A stretch of DNA of 64,000 nucleotides from Parelaphostrongylus tenuis (GCA_019055375.1 JAHQIW010007220.1:62001-126000); one strand, 5' to 3'. Counted from the first letter of the stretch, positions 36,090 through 48,119 are shown. A program made the numbers and translations. The notes: generated by a model not told the origin, from the letters alone.

Positions 36090-37850
36090 AAAAATCCGCT
36101 TTTCCGGTGACGAAATTGGCTAGAAATGGAGACATTGCGATAGCATAATTGCACTTGGATAACAATCTTTGCTATGTGGATAATTCGAGTATATAATGAT
36201 CAGGCACACCCACGGCCTACAAAATACAGCAATTCGAGATCCATTGACTGAGCCTGCTATAGTACACTGTTTATGTAATGTTTCTTCATCGAAGACCAAC
36301 ATTTCCTTTTTGACTTGAGTTTTTCATTTTTAAGTGCTGACTTTTCTGTTTAGAAGAAAAACAGCGACTGTGCTTCGTTCTTATTGGCTGGAATTTTCCG
36401 ATTAACTAAAGAACCCTAATGGAAGCGGAAGCAGAACGTCATGAGAGTAGTGCTTCTCGCTTAACATTTCAATCAAAACGACGCGTAACTACTTATTCAG
36501 CTACATTCAAGACTTATAAATTTCTCATGAGAGAGATAATAAATCATTAGTGCTGACACCCGTTTCGATTTGTTCTTGACGAGCAGAAAAAGCAGTGACA
36601 CTTCAGGTTCCATTCCAAAGAACTCTCGCCAGTGAAGTGAACTTGGGAGTTTTTTCTAGCATCTTCAGTAGCTTCATACCATTCACATAACGTACAATCG
36701 CTGTGCGCAACAAATTTCAATCATTTACTTACCTGTGACAGTGATAGTTTCCTGGAGTGTCAAAAAAGTTTACCGAAGGAACTAACCCGTCAATCTGTAC
36801 CATTACTATTCAGATAACGGCAGATTAGGCGTCTTTCTCTGAAGATTGTTCAGTCAGGGTTCTATAAGGGAGTTGTAATGCGAGACTTTTGGGTATCCAA
36901 TTGAGTTGCATGCCATGTGTAGCAGAAAAAAGGAAGGTGCATCTCATTTCCGGTGTTATAGCAAAAATAGTTAGCCACGAAAAGAAATAATTTAGCTTTG
37001 CCTGCTTTGAGAATCAAATCGAAGCATCGTGAGAGCCACAGAATTGCCGGCGCTTTTTATGAGCGTGGAGCTGAAAAAGCAATTCCTTCTTTTGGTACAT
37101 CCGTGTTGTCTCAAGTTAGTAATAAAGCGGTTCAGTGTGTCGGCCGAATTGCCGATTAAAGAACAGCTTTGTTGAAGCATTACTTTTGGACTTTAGAAAC
37201 ATTGCTGCACTATGTCGGTGAATTCTATCAATTTCAGTGGTTTCATCTAAGATAACTTTCACTTACCACTGTTTTCTGACTTTACACTTTACATCACGGT
37301 TTTTGGTAATTCTCGATTATCGGGATGAATTTCAAACCATTAAAGGCAAGGCCTTTTTCGCTTTCGAAGTCAGAAAGAATCATTCGATGCTTGAATTCAG
37401 TAATTCTACATACTTTCCATTTCAAAAAAGCCTTCTTGGAGCGGTGTAGCTGCGAAAGAGATTCTAAGTTCGGTTCATGAAAAAGTTCTATAGAGCGTTG
37501 GAAAATGCAAAGAAGACTGCGGTTCAAACTCCAAGGCTTAGGTTGTCTAGGCTTAGGTTTAATAACGGATTTATGTTGCAGTACAAAGATAAAAACGGCA
37601 GAACACAGCTTCTCTTACAATAAACATACGAAAAACCTTGAAAATCATAAGAAGTGAGAAGAAGTGATAGAAAAATATCAGAAATACGCACGATAATGAG
37701 AGCCGAGTGTGTCAATTTTTTTCCGCTGTTGCAGTTCATAGGGATTTCGAGGCATTAGGCAGAGTATTGGAAGTAGAGATTTTAGCTACTGAATGAATGT
37801 TGGAAGTCTAAGGAAAAAGAGAAGCAGACCTTCTCCACCAAGGCCTGAAG
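36090..37850. other. No supported gene
   Basis: Possibly more degraded mariner at 36.1-36.3 kb (minus). A short TAGGCTTAGG run at about 37543-37554 resembles a telomere repeat. Otherwise unremarkable AT-rich DNA. Confidence 0.35.
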
Positions 37851-37854
37851 AAAT

Positions 37855-37925
37855 GTACATATATACATATATATATCTATATATATGTAAATATATATAT
37901 TTAATTTATTTGTATAGATATATAG
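37855..37925. repeat. AT/ATAC microsatellite
   Basis: About 70 bp of TATATA, TACATA and TCTATA units; low complexity. Confidence 0.85.
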
Positions 37926-38289
37926 AGTGCGGAAAAGCTTTCCCAGTTCTTTCGGATAGCTCACAGTAAAAAACTACTGCAAAAACAGATGAGTCATTCA
38001 AGTAAAGGAATAAATACGTATTTTAGACCAGCAGTTAGTCACAGCAACAGCCAAAAATTTTGTAACAAATTCTCAAAATAGCTTCCTCTGGCCTCTATGT
38101 ATTTACGACGTCTCATTCAAAAGCTTCCATGATGGCTATTTTCTCCGTAATTTAACTCCACGCGCATGTCATAGTCGTTTTGAGCGCGTCTGTGCTAGTG
38201 TAGCGAGTAGCTGAGACTTTTCCTCCAATATGGAGCACATGGAACGATCAAGTGGTTGAGATGCCGTGACTTTGATGGTGAACTATTCC

Positions 38290-39200
38290 TGCCTCAAGGG
38301 TTTGGAAACAAATTTCAATAGATGACATTGTTGAAAGAGTGCGTGGGAGCTTAGTCCTGTTGAAGCGTAAATCCGCCGCTGAAAAAGCGTTAAGTAGTCC
38401 AAAGCTCATTTCTGGTGGCGCAGATGCCGGCCCACATCATCGCAGAGGTTACAATATGACTGCGGCCTGCGTGTTTTGTTTTTGCGAACTTCTATTGACT
38501 ATTCTAAAAGGCTGGTCGATTCACACGATTGTGGAGTGATTTAACAATGAATATTCTCTTCTCCGACAAAAGACAAACATCAGCTATCGGAAAAATCATT
38601 CGGCGAACTTTTGAAATACGTTTAACTTTCATCTTTTTGGTCCAGAAAATAAGCACAGGCGATTTTATGGCGGCGCAGCTTCAGCTTATTTTCGACAATA
38701 TTACGCAAGCTCCATTCTCTTATACCGAGCTTTGCGTGCCATTGTGTATATCAAACGTTCCAGATTTCGCTGAACTTGCCAGTGGATTTTTCGAATGTGT
38801 TTTGGTGTAGATGAGGTGACTCAACGACCGTTCAACATTTCTAGTCTCTTTGAAACGTATCAGGGTTCGGCAGACACTTGCTCGTTTGAAACCAGTCGAT
38901 TCTAACATTGTCGGCCGTTTTTCGTTCCCGTCCTGTGCAACTCAGCTACGGCTATAGGTTGATTTTTGAGTTCCATAATGTGAGCAGAGTGAAACTAAGC
39001 ACCATTGGGTAGTGTGAGATTTATCGATTCCAGCGCTATGCTTATTTTCTGGAAAGACCATTTTTCTGTAGTGTAGCAGAAAAAATAAATTGATCCACAT
39101 ACACGGGCATGTACTCTTCTTTGGCGAATTCACGAGCTGCAGGTCAGAAGAAAGGCAAAGAGGTCTCCGCGATTCTCGATCAAAGGCCTTTAGGCGGATC
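38290..39200. other. No confident gene; weak dispersed repeat
   Basis: GTTGAAAGAGTGCGTGGGAG...CTGTTGAAGCG at 38330-38365 resembles TTTGAACGTGTAGGCGGGAG...ACTGTTAAAACG at 32322-32394 with a 24-bp difference. The flanking open frames do not look like known proteins. Confidence 0.3.
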
Positions 39201-39676
39201 ATATGTGACCAGTGATTTTTGTTATTTGATTAACGGTTTTCCTCCACTCTAAAAGAAACTTCAAATAAACGTATGACTATGATACTACAAGATTTTCTCT
39301 ACACGTTCATGTGCTTTCCCTGCTTCTGTTAAAGTAATAGCTGAATTGCACAGTCGATGTAAAACATGATTTTATTTTAATTTTCAAATCGCTTTAAATG
39401 GGTATTCTTCAGCAATGGTCACGTACTGCTCTAGGGAGAGGTTTAAGCTTTCGAGTGATGTAACACTCCTATTAAATTACTTGTCTAATGAGAGGGATCA
39501 TTTCTATTTTTGTGCTATCGAACGTATAAGATCCAGAATTTCTTGCAGATTTTTTATTGTTATTACTGGTAATCTAATGAACGTAATTACTTCTTGATTG
39601 AATGAATTCATTAGTTTATACAGTATTTTTTCACTGTTGAAATATCTGAAAAAATTGACAAATTCTTACGCACCCC

Positions 39677-39709
<33 letters not shown>

Positions 39710-39732
39710 CATACATGCATATAAATATAACA
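39677..39732. repeat. TATATA microsatellite
   Basis: About 55 bp of TATATATA/CATATA repeats. Confidence 0.85.
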
Positions 39733-40109
39733 TATTCAAACGATAATATTGGTTCGATCCTTCTTCCAACACTCTCTCACAATCATTAATCCAAATTCCT
39801 TTTCTCGACTTTTTTAAGAAAAATCGTCTCAGCTAGCATTCTACGGCTATCACTGAATAGCAAAAGCATGGAACTTCTATAAAAAGAGGCTGCTTATTAG
39901 CTTCAATAGGCGCCCATAAAACTCCGGTGAATTTGCAGAGCTGACGGTGCTTTCGATTTGTCATTCACGAAACAAATAAACCAAATCTACTTCCTTGTTT
40001 CTTCTTACTGAGCTTGACCGATTAAAAATTTATTTCAGCCCGTGTTGGAATATTCTTGAGATAATTCAAATATGGAAAGTTAGCTCCTTAACTGACACGA
40101 GATTGGTAG

Positions 40110-40660
40110 ACAACGTTGGTGTTGTCGCTGTTTAAAATTGTTGATAAAGTGCACGTCCAGGCTCCGAAGAAGGCGATGTCGCCGAAACCTCATCCAGCTA
40201 CCCGTAAAGCGATCTATTAACAACAGTCAACAACGACAACACCAATGTCGTTTACGAACCTCGTGCCGGCTATACAGCCAAGTTTCCATAGTTGAATTGA
40301 TAACTAACTTTGAAGCCGAGGTTGATAGAAAGTCGATCTCTCAAACATTCTTGAGATATAATTCCAAAAAAAAATGATTTAAGCTCAAAAACGAGGTTGT
40401 TACGCCAGGGTCATACACCGGTGTTTCGGAGGTACGTTCTCCTCGTCAGTGACCTCCGCCCCACATTCAGCCCTGCATTGAAGCAAGGAGGGAGGCCTAT
40501 GTGGTGATGGAACAGTGTACAATGACACTGGTCCATCACCACCCCTCAGTCGACGGATTTTTTGCTGTTAGATCAAAACTAAATCAAAAGATCGACTGTT
40601 TTTGAAACCCCGCAAAAAACATTCAATATAATTCCAAAAAAGAATGATTTAAGCTCTTGA
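40110..40660. repeat. Penelope-type terminal repeats and inverted repeats
   Basis: 40155-40190 (CCAGGCTCCGAAGAAGGCG, then TCGCCGAAACCTCA) matches the outer arm of the Penelope-like element at 52.5 kb (CCAGGCTCCAAAGAAGGCG, TCGCCGAAACGTCA). 40390-40560 matches 23985-24150. 40110-40140 and 40222-40258 form an inverted repeat around ACAACGTTGGTGTTGTCG. This is a composite of element ends without a coding core. Confidence 0.6.
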
Positions 40661-40699
40661 GCTAAGTCTTATTTTTTTATACTACTACTGCCACGGCAT

Positions 40700-41380
40700 A
40701 TAAATACTCAGAAGTCCTGCATTACAATTCCCTGTGCAAGGTTTTCAGTGAAAAGCACGCTCAAACTCAAAACAACAGTTCTTTGAGTAGTACGTGGTAG
40801 CTGACGAATGAGTTTATCTACAATTTATCGCCAGATTGCTGGAATGGTAAAGAATGCAACTCCCAGAAGTGATTATCAATTCGCCTTGGCGCTGGACAAA
40901 TAAATCCGCCGTTGCCATATTCAGCGGACACGCGATTGTCAACAAGCGATCTATTTAGCACAGCGTAGAGTCAATCGATCCCTTATTTGCGCTGCTGCTC
41001 TTGCTTCCTTTGCCCTTCTAAAACTACATTTTCGAAAGAATCAAAATAAGAGTTGTTGATCAAACGTGGATTTGATAAATATCCTCGTAACTAGCTTATC
41101 GCACTACTCTATATGTTTTATATTTTGGAACACTGAGGAGACAGAGAGTTTTTTGAAACATTGAGGAGACAGAGAGATGAGACTTCTTGGTTTTACTCTT
41201 CATTTCTTTTCTTCCTCTTTTGCTTGCTTTCCTTTCTTCTATTCTTCCGTCCTTTTTTTCCATCCCTTCTTAATTTTCTTAACTGTTTTGTTTAACAAAG
41301 GTTTTTGCTACCCTGCTGTAACATGTTTTGATTCACACTTAAGAATTCCTTGCTGGAATTCCAATGCCATAACTTTCATT
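40700..41380. other. No supported gene
   Basis: Intergenic AT-rich sequence between the Penelope-type ends and the hammerhead repeat. The frame at 41177-41410 is a pyrimidine-rich low-complexity stretch. Confidence 0.4.
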
Positions 41381-41401
41381 ACAGTACAGTACGAGGGTGG
41401 G

Positions 41402-41447
41402 TGCTACTGATGAGTCCTAATAGGACGAAACAGGCGCCTGTATAGCA
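41402..41447 (+). ncRNA. Type I hammerhead ribozyme, apparently intact
   Basis: All core nucleotides are present in order. Stem I 5' strand TGCTA (41402-41406), core CTGATGA (41407-41413), stem II GTCCT-AAT-AGGAC (41414-41426), GAAA (41427-41430), stem III CAGG-CG-CCTG (41431-41440) closed by the A15.1-U16.1 pair (41430/41441), cleavage-site A (41442), and stem I 3' strand TAGCA (41443-41447), the exact complement of TGCTA. Predicted self-cleavage is after 41442. The short, two-nucleotide-loop stem III and open stem I place it in the type I group seen in Penelope-like and retrozyme elements. Activity is predicted, not shown. Confidence 0.85.
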
Positions 41448-41684
41448 TTAGACCTAACGGCTCAAAAAAAGTTATATCGTTTTCAGATCATATCGTTTTG
41501 AGCAGGTCAATAAAAGAGCGGTCGCTAGTACAAGTATGATTCATTTTAAGAGCCACAAGCTTGTCTGCCAGTCACCACGACGTCAGATAACTCCATCATC
41601 TGGCTTGGGGTGATTTATTACTCGTCGTTGATTCCTTTATAAAGGATTATTTGGTCTCAGAGGATCGGCTGAACCGAGGGAGGG

Positions 41685-41730
41685 TACTACTAATAAGTCC
41701 CAATAGGACGAAACAGACACCTGTATAGCA
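41685..41730 (+). ncRNA. Hammerhead ribozyme, inactivated copy
   Basis: Same layout as the upstream copy: TACTA, core, GTCC-CAAT-AGGAC, GAAA, CAGACACCTGT, A, TAGCA. The core reads CTAATAA: the conserved G5 and G8 are both A, which should abolish catalysis. Stem I also has a mismatch (TACTA against TAGCA). Confidence 0.75.
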
Positions 41731-41769
41731 GTGGACCTAACGGCTCAAAATGTGTTATATCCTATACAA

Positions 41770-43690
41770 TACGGTTTTGAAAAGATGACTCGTATCCACC
41801 AGTAAATCCTTAACATCGTATTTAATCTTCATTACATCATTTTCAGTAGATTAATGAAATGCCAGTGAGCACATCTTCTTCATTCAAATGAAATTAATCA
41901 TCTGTTTTCCAAAGAACGTCACCCTAACAAATGTCAGACACGAATGCATGATCTTGTGAGAACTTTTATGGGGTGGGGCAAAGTCGTGTGCGCGCAAGAG
42001 CGCAGTTCTCCCTGCTTTGATTGTGGGACGCTCGCCTCCATGAACGACGAACGAGAGGTGATGGATGATTACTTGGATCTCAAAACTACTGCATAGTTGA
42101 GCATACACTTGTTTCCTTGCAATTATCTTCAACAGAGGGATTCAAAGCAATGTCGTATTCTGCATATAATGTCATATTTATTCAAAAGCAACATTACATC
42201 TTCACGAATTCAGTCCGTCAGACACGAGTTAATTTCGTGAGCCGTAAAAATCACATCGTCGTTTTTATTCCATTTCAGAAGCATATCCAAGTCAACTCAG
42301 GAACTGCAAGGCAAAGTGCAAATACAATTCATGTCTGTGGACTGCGATAAAAAGTGGCTTTTTGCGAAACGGTATAGTCCATTGTTACAACGTCATTCGA
42401 TACACTCTGTTCTAGGGCCATCCAAAACAGTCTATCAAGAAGTTTGGAGAAGTCGAATATTGTAATTCTTCGAAGCTTTGTTTGCGTATCAAATAATCCT
42501 CATGCATCCTCAGTGAATTCTGAGAGGCCGTTTTCCTCCGGTTATAACTGAGATTTTTTTTGAGCCACGAACATCAACGGAATTTCAGAGAACACACCTG
42601 GTCGCAGAAAGGTATACGCTGGCCCAATGAGGTCTGAGTATACCGCTTCTGCATTCGAAATGACTAAATGCTAATAGTGCTGTTCATACTACTCCCATGG
42701 AAGCTTTGCTATCTCTCCTGGAGATACATAATCATTTGGGCAGCGCAGATGGTCCATGACCTCAAATATCTGGCAGCGACTGACAACTGGCAACTCAGAG
42801 GCTCGACAACCTTAGAGAGGAAATGGTCTAGCGTAACCTGCCACAAAAAAGTGGCATGGGCCGCACCCAGCTGCCGTCAATCTCAGCAGTAATTTCGATC
42901 GTCGGACATCATTCAAATAGTCGTTTGACTTCACTCGGACCACTTCTTCAGTTCCGTTATCGATCCTTTGTTACTCTCTTCACTAGCATCTCTTTATCGT
43001 GTATCTAAAGAAATCATGAAGTTGAGTCCATATAACCAGCAAATGAGTAGCATCTCCTCATTAGAATTGTGAGCGGAACATAGAGCTTCCGAGGCGGAGA
43101 GTTAAACACTTAGGCTATGCTCAGCCTAGCACCGCTGTTAAGGTTTTCAGCTCATATGTAATTAATAGTGACCCTACGGGTATAACCCAATATACTCATC
43201 CACTGGGTCCCACCGTCGATGCTCGTACTCCGGGGTGAACATGGCGACCTGGGCTCTACCGACTAGTCATATTTCATCACTCGTTATCTTCATATCATCA
43301 TCAGACAACGATGGACCACATCAAGCCACACTAATTCACTCAAGCATATCTTCACCAAACTATATGACGTTATTATGTACATATTGTTATTACGTCGTTA
43401 TACTCTTGACGAATGTCTACTTTAGCTTGTTTGATATAATTCGTAACAAAGGTTTTGTACTTTGTGCTCTTGCTCGCCACAATACATAAGTTGACAGCAG
43501 ACCAATCGATCAGTTAGTCTGAAGTTCACTCTGCGGAACCCAAAAGTGCAACTTGCAACTTCAAAGGACAAAGTCGCAGAAACTCGGATGTCTAACGCGA
43601 GGCAGCACAATGGTCAACTCTCCGCTAAGGACAGTTCAACCACATCTGGCTGTCTATCGGATCATAGCCCAAGGCAACCCACTTATCAAA
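41770..43690. other. No confident gene
   Basis: Open frames at 41884-42132 minus and 42117-42350, 42668-42892 and 43546-43824 plus have no recognised motif. The last partly overlaps the outer arm of the Penelope-like element. Confidence 0.35.
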
Positions 43691-43714
43691 CAATAAAATC
43701 ACTGAAGCTCTATC

Positions 43715-44790
43715 ACACATGCAAGGGCCAAAAATCTGATAACAAACAATTCAACAGTCTGGTTATTATAAAAGAATCCCACACTTACAACATTTACATG
43801 GGTGAGGTCATCTCTCTCATGTGACACACTTTGAGGAATTAATCTTACTCAGACTGGAAATAAATCTGAGTGAAGGCTTCATATCATTTATTATGTTCAA
43901 GCACTCTTCCCTTCTATTCAGACTTTTGCGGTTTGTCCAAAAGGCCTCTAGGTTTTTCACTCTGATATTTCTGACCCTATTTTCCGTCAGCTGTTCTTTG
44001 ATGCATATCCTAATGGTGTTCCCGTTACGCCAATGTCTTCACCACATGTCATGCAAGACTGCTGGCACATTGTACTCAAACTCATGTAGTCTGTCTTACA
44101 TAGCCGGTCGTAAAAGCGGCTCCGAGCTAATTGGCGACATAAGATTTTGGGTGGGTTATCTACAATTCTTTCAGGGCTTTCCAGACCACTCTTTTTTGCC
44201 ATCCTTGGTAGCAGCGCTCACTTAATTTGTTATGAAGGGTAATATTAAAGGTATCCTATTGTCTGGGCTTGGAACAACATTGTTTCCACTAATTAGTTAT
44301 AAAGCCTAACGCGTCCTCATTGACCTTACTTCAGTTTCTCCCCTTTCTTAGCCATTTGTGATGGCTATTTGTCGTGCCAGGCGTGGTGACCCCTCCCTCT
44401 CCTCCCTCCCCGTACAAACACTTGTACCTGTAGCCAAGTAAGTCATAAGGTAAGCTTAAGGAAGAAAAGCACAGCAATGAGGACTTTGATGTGGTATTGA
44501 GAATCTCTTGACAAGAATCTAAAACGTCAAAAAAAACCCTTGAGGCCTTTTGGCCTAAACCGCAAAAGTTCAAGAATGGATAAATGGCGAGAGTGCTTGA
44601 ACCCAACAAATGATATGGCACTTTATCTCAGATCCATTTTCAAGTCTGACTTAGCTTCATTTTTCACGGCGTGTCACATAAAACCGATGACCGTACCCAT
44701 GTAAGTGCTAAGAAGGTAGGGTTTTTCGTCCAATAGCAGTCTATTAAATTGATTTTGTTAGGTTTTTAGTCCATGTATAATTTACTAACT
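43715..44790 (-). mobile_element. Penelope-like element fragment with inverted arms (copy 1)
   Basis: On the minus strand, 44210 down to 43824 encodes the C-terminal end of a Penelope-like protein: LARSRFYDRLCKTDYMSLS, then MTCGEDIGVTGTPLG (a GIY-YIG-type CxxC...Y/IGxTGRPL block), then VKNLEAFWTNRKSLNRREEC and LNIINDMKPSLRFI, stop. An inverted copy of the same end lies on the plus strand at 44490-44785 (NEDFDVVL, QESKTSKKTLEAFWPKPQ). The outer flanks also pair (CCCATGTAAGTGCTAAG against its reverse near 43800). There are frameshifts and no reverse-transcriptase core. It is a dead, foldback-shaped derivative. Confidence 0.72.
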
Positions 44791-44799
44791 GGATAATCA

Positions 44800-45350
44800 A
44801 ATGCGGTATGATATAATTCGTATAGACCTTATCTAAGGCGGAGTCATCAAAACATTAGCTACCGATTTTCAGAAAAAAAAAGATAACTAGATAAAAATTG
44901 TTTAATACTAGTCAAGGCCTGCATATCTCGATACTTCATTTTCAGATATGATTTTTTCTTAAAACCATCTAGTTAACTTTACCTAGTAAATGTGACTACT
45001 TCTTGATGGGTACACGAAAAACTTTCCACTATTGCCTTGAAATGCTAGCACAGCAAATTCCACCCCGTCAATTAGTCTAAATCTTTTGTTGCTTTCAGTC
45101 TTCAAATCCTTATTCAACTAGTTCCATATTGGTAAATTATGAAAAAGCAATGGAAACATTCTCTCAAATTGCAAGCATGGCAAAGTGTTCAGTGGTTTTT
45201 TCCTCTCAAATTTTTTTAACCCATCAAAGAAAGCACTATGTGGGTATATCACGTTGTATATTTTTATAGTATTCACTGCACTACCCCGTGTAATCAACAT
45301 CCATGTGACTTGTCAGTTTATTGTTACTCTAGGTTACAATAAATATCTGT
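44800..45350. other. No supported gene
   Basis: AT-rich spacer between the Penelope-like element and the minus-strand family copy; nothing recognised. Confidence 0.4.
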
Positions 45351-45361
45351 CAAATAAAAAT

Positions 45362-47782
45362 TCATGCTCCAAAAGTTTTCAGATCAAACTCAGTTGCGGA
45401 GAAGAAGTTTGATGCAAATGGACCCAATGCCAACAATCGTACAGCTCTATTCAATACACTTTACCATATCATTCTCGACCAATTCGCCATAATGACACTT
45501 GTTGTCTGCACAACATTTTTTTAGACAAAATGAATTTGGGCAAGAAAGAGTGCTGTTCAAACCGTGAGAGCTCCTGAAATTGTCGTGGAATTGGCAGGAA
45601 CACCCATTATCGTTACCATAGCTGGTCTATTGCACATTGCATTGTTCTGCTTACGAGCTCAAATCCCCGTAACCGTGTTACCAGCAATAATACAGCGACG
45701 TTTGATCATTATGGTAACTGAAAGAAACTGTGCAATCTAAAAGGGCACCTTTTATCACAACATAATATTTAAAAACCTAAAAACAGTTTAAGCATTCCAT
45801 ACCTCAGAACAACACCTGACAAATTGAACACTATACCGTTCTCAGGAAAAGAAGCAGAAATCTTCGTTAAGAATAGTTAATTTTGAATGCTTCTATCTTG
45901 GCGTCATTGTGAAAGCTTCATATTCTTGAACATTGTCTGGCTAATTTGTAGCAAATATTATTTTGGACACAATGAAAACGGATCCGCCTTTTTATGCTCT
46001 TTACATTTTTCTTAGGAATTCATCAAATAAATTTCAAATGAACAGTAATTAATGATATCCACCCATTTTCGTTCGACTAATGGCAACTGCAGGGCATTCC
46101 ATCGGTTCGTAACTGATGTTAACAATAAGTTGACCCAAAATGGACGAGATTACAGCATCAGGTAGGAGTGCATTATGTGCTTGACGCTCGAGAACATCAA
46201 ATATCTGGAAACAGTGTTTTTTAGTACTCCGAAGAGTTTAGCGGGATTGTTCCCGGACACATTATGTAAATTATTCACGTCATGTCACCTAGAGAAGGCT
46301 GGAAAATGCATAGAAGTCGCAGCTCATCTCCTTCGTCTATCCAGAATTTGTGAAGAAGAGGAAAACATTCGAGATCTAGAAGATGCCGACTTATAGTTTG
46401 CATTACAAGACGTTATAACAATGCCCGAGCTGCTCCAATGTTACTTGCAATGCCAGGTACTTGAGCAGATGCGGCAGAATGGCCAGTGTAAACCATCGCA
46501 ACAGGCAAGGAGAACCCGCTGAGCGCAAAAGGTCTAGTGCGCGCTGCAACGAGAGTTTGTAGTTGCGGTACAATTCGGTTAGACGGCGATAAATGATATT
46601 TAGGCCGATTTCATCCGCAGAACAAGAATTTCTTATAGAAGCACTAGTGATTTTCCCAAAGCTCGAATCTCCTACTATAGCTTTATGTGGCCGGTTTTTC
46701 AAAACACCTTTTTGAAAAGCTGTAGCATCTGGAAAAATATTGTTCCACACTTGCCTTTCGCCTTCATTCTTACAACACAGTGTATTTGCTAGAAGCCGAA
46801 AAGCATATCAGAGTGTAGAGAAATTTTCGTACTATCTTACTCAATTGTTTCATCTGGAGAATCTTCTGAAGTAGAGGAAAAATTCTTAACTGTACAAAAA
46901 TGTATAGATTGTTCTCTCGTTCTGCTCCTTGCCACGCCCATGCTATGGCCTTTGCCTTGTGGAATAGCCTGCAAACAACTACCAAAATGTGAAACTTGAT
47001 CTATTTTCCTGCTGAACCGCATTTCCAGAAAATAGGTGCATCAATAAGGAACATTACACTATTGGGTGAATACTAATAGTCTACAGAAGGGATTGTGTCC
47101 GGCGAGATTTCAAGCAGAAGTGGAAAAACCAAAGGAGATCAAAAATCAAAAGGGCTTTCCAAAAGCAAACAATTTATTGAGTTTTTTGAAACCTGTGCTA
47201 TAGAATGAGTACTGGCACTTCAATAAAGGGGTATTGTCCAGCGAAATATAAGCGAGGTAAGGCAGAAAAACACGTCAAAAACTTGAAACATAATCTTATC
47301 TTGGATTTGTCAGCGTAATGAAAGTGTGTTTGAGAAAAAATCGACTTGGAGCTGTAGGCAGAAGTTTAAGCTTTTAAATGATTACTAACACTCCTATGAA
47401 TATTTCTGTTCAGAAAATGAAAAAGGCCCAAAAATTTGTTGCCGTCTAACCGAATTGTGCTGTAGTTTCCTCAGTGAGTAACTAAACATTAATCCATTGA
47501 ATCAAATGAAGTTTCGAGCCTATATTTCGTCCTTTATTTTGCACTCGAGATGCTTCCACCAAAAGCCTGGATTACAAAAGCTTCTCAGTATTGACAAATC
47601 GCGGCTATTCACTTCGATTAGAGTTCATAAACTTCCATTCAACATAGAAAAATTTGTAAAGCCAAAGCAATCTTATTAGTACTACCTTGACCTGCAGGCA
47701 GCACTCCACATCCCAACACTATCGAGATTATATTTATTAGCAAAATCATAGAAGGATCAATCAAAAGTCTTGCCAAATTCAT
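45362..47782 (-). pseudogene. GCGVMPAGQ/MANWS secreted-protein family gene, minus-strand copy (exons 1-5)
   Basis: All five exons are present on the minus strand. Exon 1 (47686-47782): MNLARLLIDPSMILLINIIS then IVLGCGVLPAGQ, a plausible signal peptide, donor GTAGTA. Exon 2 (46395-46543): PFALSGFSLPVAMVYTG, AQVPGIASNIGAARALL, stop, RLVMQT; the donor is AT in place of GT. Exon 3 (about 46087-46204): IFDVLERQAHNALLPDAVIS then SILGQLIVNISYEPMECPA, intact. Exon 4 (45563-45717): RCIIAGNTVTGI, stop, ARKQNNAM... Exon 5 (45362-45505): TTSVIMANWSRMIW, stop, SVLNRAVRLLALGPFASNFF. Three stops and a broken donor show loss of function, although the exon structure is complete. This copy best defines the family's five-exon layout. 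The long minus frame at 46403-46750 is a shadow overlapping exon 2. Confidence 0.75.
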
Positions 47783-47839
47783 TTTTTGCTTCTAAAAATC
47801 TCAAAATCATTGCAGATTCGAGCAAAAAAAAAGTTTCCT

Positions 47840-48010
47840 ATGTTTTGTAACAAATCGTTCGCAAGGCAACAACGAGCTTGGCACGCAAAAGTCATATGTG
47901 TGTGATGTCGGCGCGTTGGCACCTCGACTTTTCCAAAAGCTTCAGCGGATCCCGATTCGTTTGTTTCAAAGGAAAATCCTTCGAAGCAAGTATCGTGGCG
48001 GAGACTGCTT
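47840..48010 (-). promoter_or_regulatory. Upstream block shared with copy E
   Basis: About 60-200 bp upstream of the minus-strand exon 1, CTTCGAAGGATTTTCC...TGCCAAGCTCGTTGTTGCCTT... resembles 50425-50555 upstream of copy E (CTTCGAAGTATTTTGC...TGTCAACTTCGTTGCTGCCTT). Both lie at a similar distance before exon 1, so this is either a shared promoter region or simply duplicated flank. Confidence 0.4.
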
Positions 48011-48119
48011 TTCTGAAGCAGATGGAAAACGGTTAGTGAGACGGAGTGCATGTCAAGTTCTGAATGAAAGCGAGGTGGGCTGAAAAATTTCGAAAGAGGA
48101 AGTCCCGCCAAATGCGCTG

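Larger units (their letters stand above)
41400..41765 (+). repeat. Tandem hammerhead-bearing repeat (1.3 units, period 283 bp)
   Basis: The segment around the ribozyme at 41402-41447 recurs 283 bp later at 41685-41730, followed by the same downstream block (GACCTAACGGCTCAAAA, GTTATATC). Within the unit are GTCGTTGATTCCTTTAT and GGATCGGCTGAACCGA, also found at 1.97-2.02 kb. Short tandem, ribozyme-containing, non-coding units of this size are characteristic of retrozyme-like elements or terminal repeats of Penelope-like elements. Confidence 0.75.

Noticed and set aside
46403..46750. 115-codon minus-strand open frame first taken for a novel gene
   Set aside because: Its 3' part covers family exon 2 in a different frame; the exon-2 frame (SLPVAMVYTG) is the homologous one.
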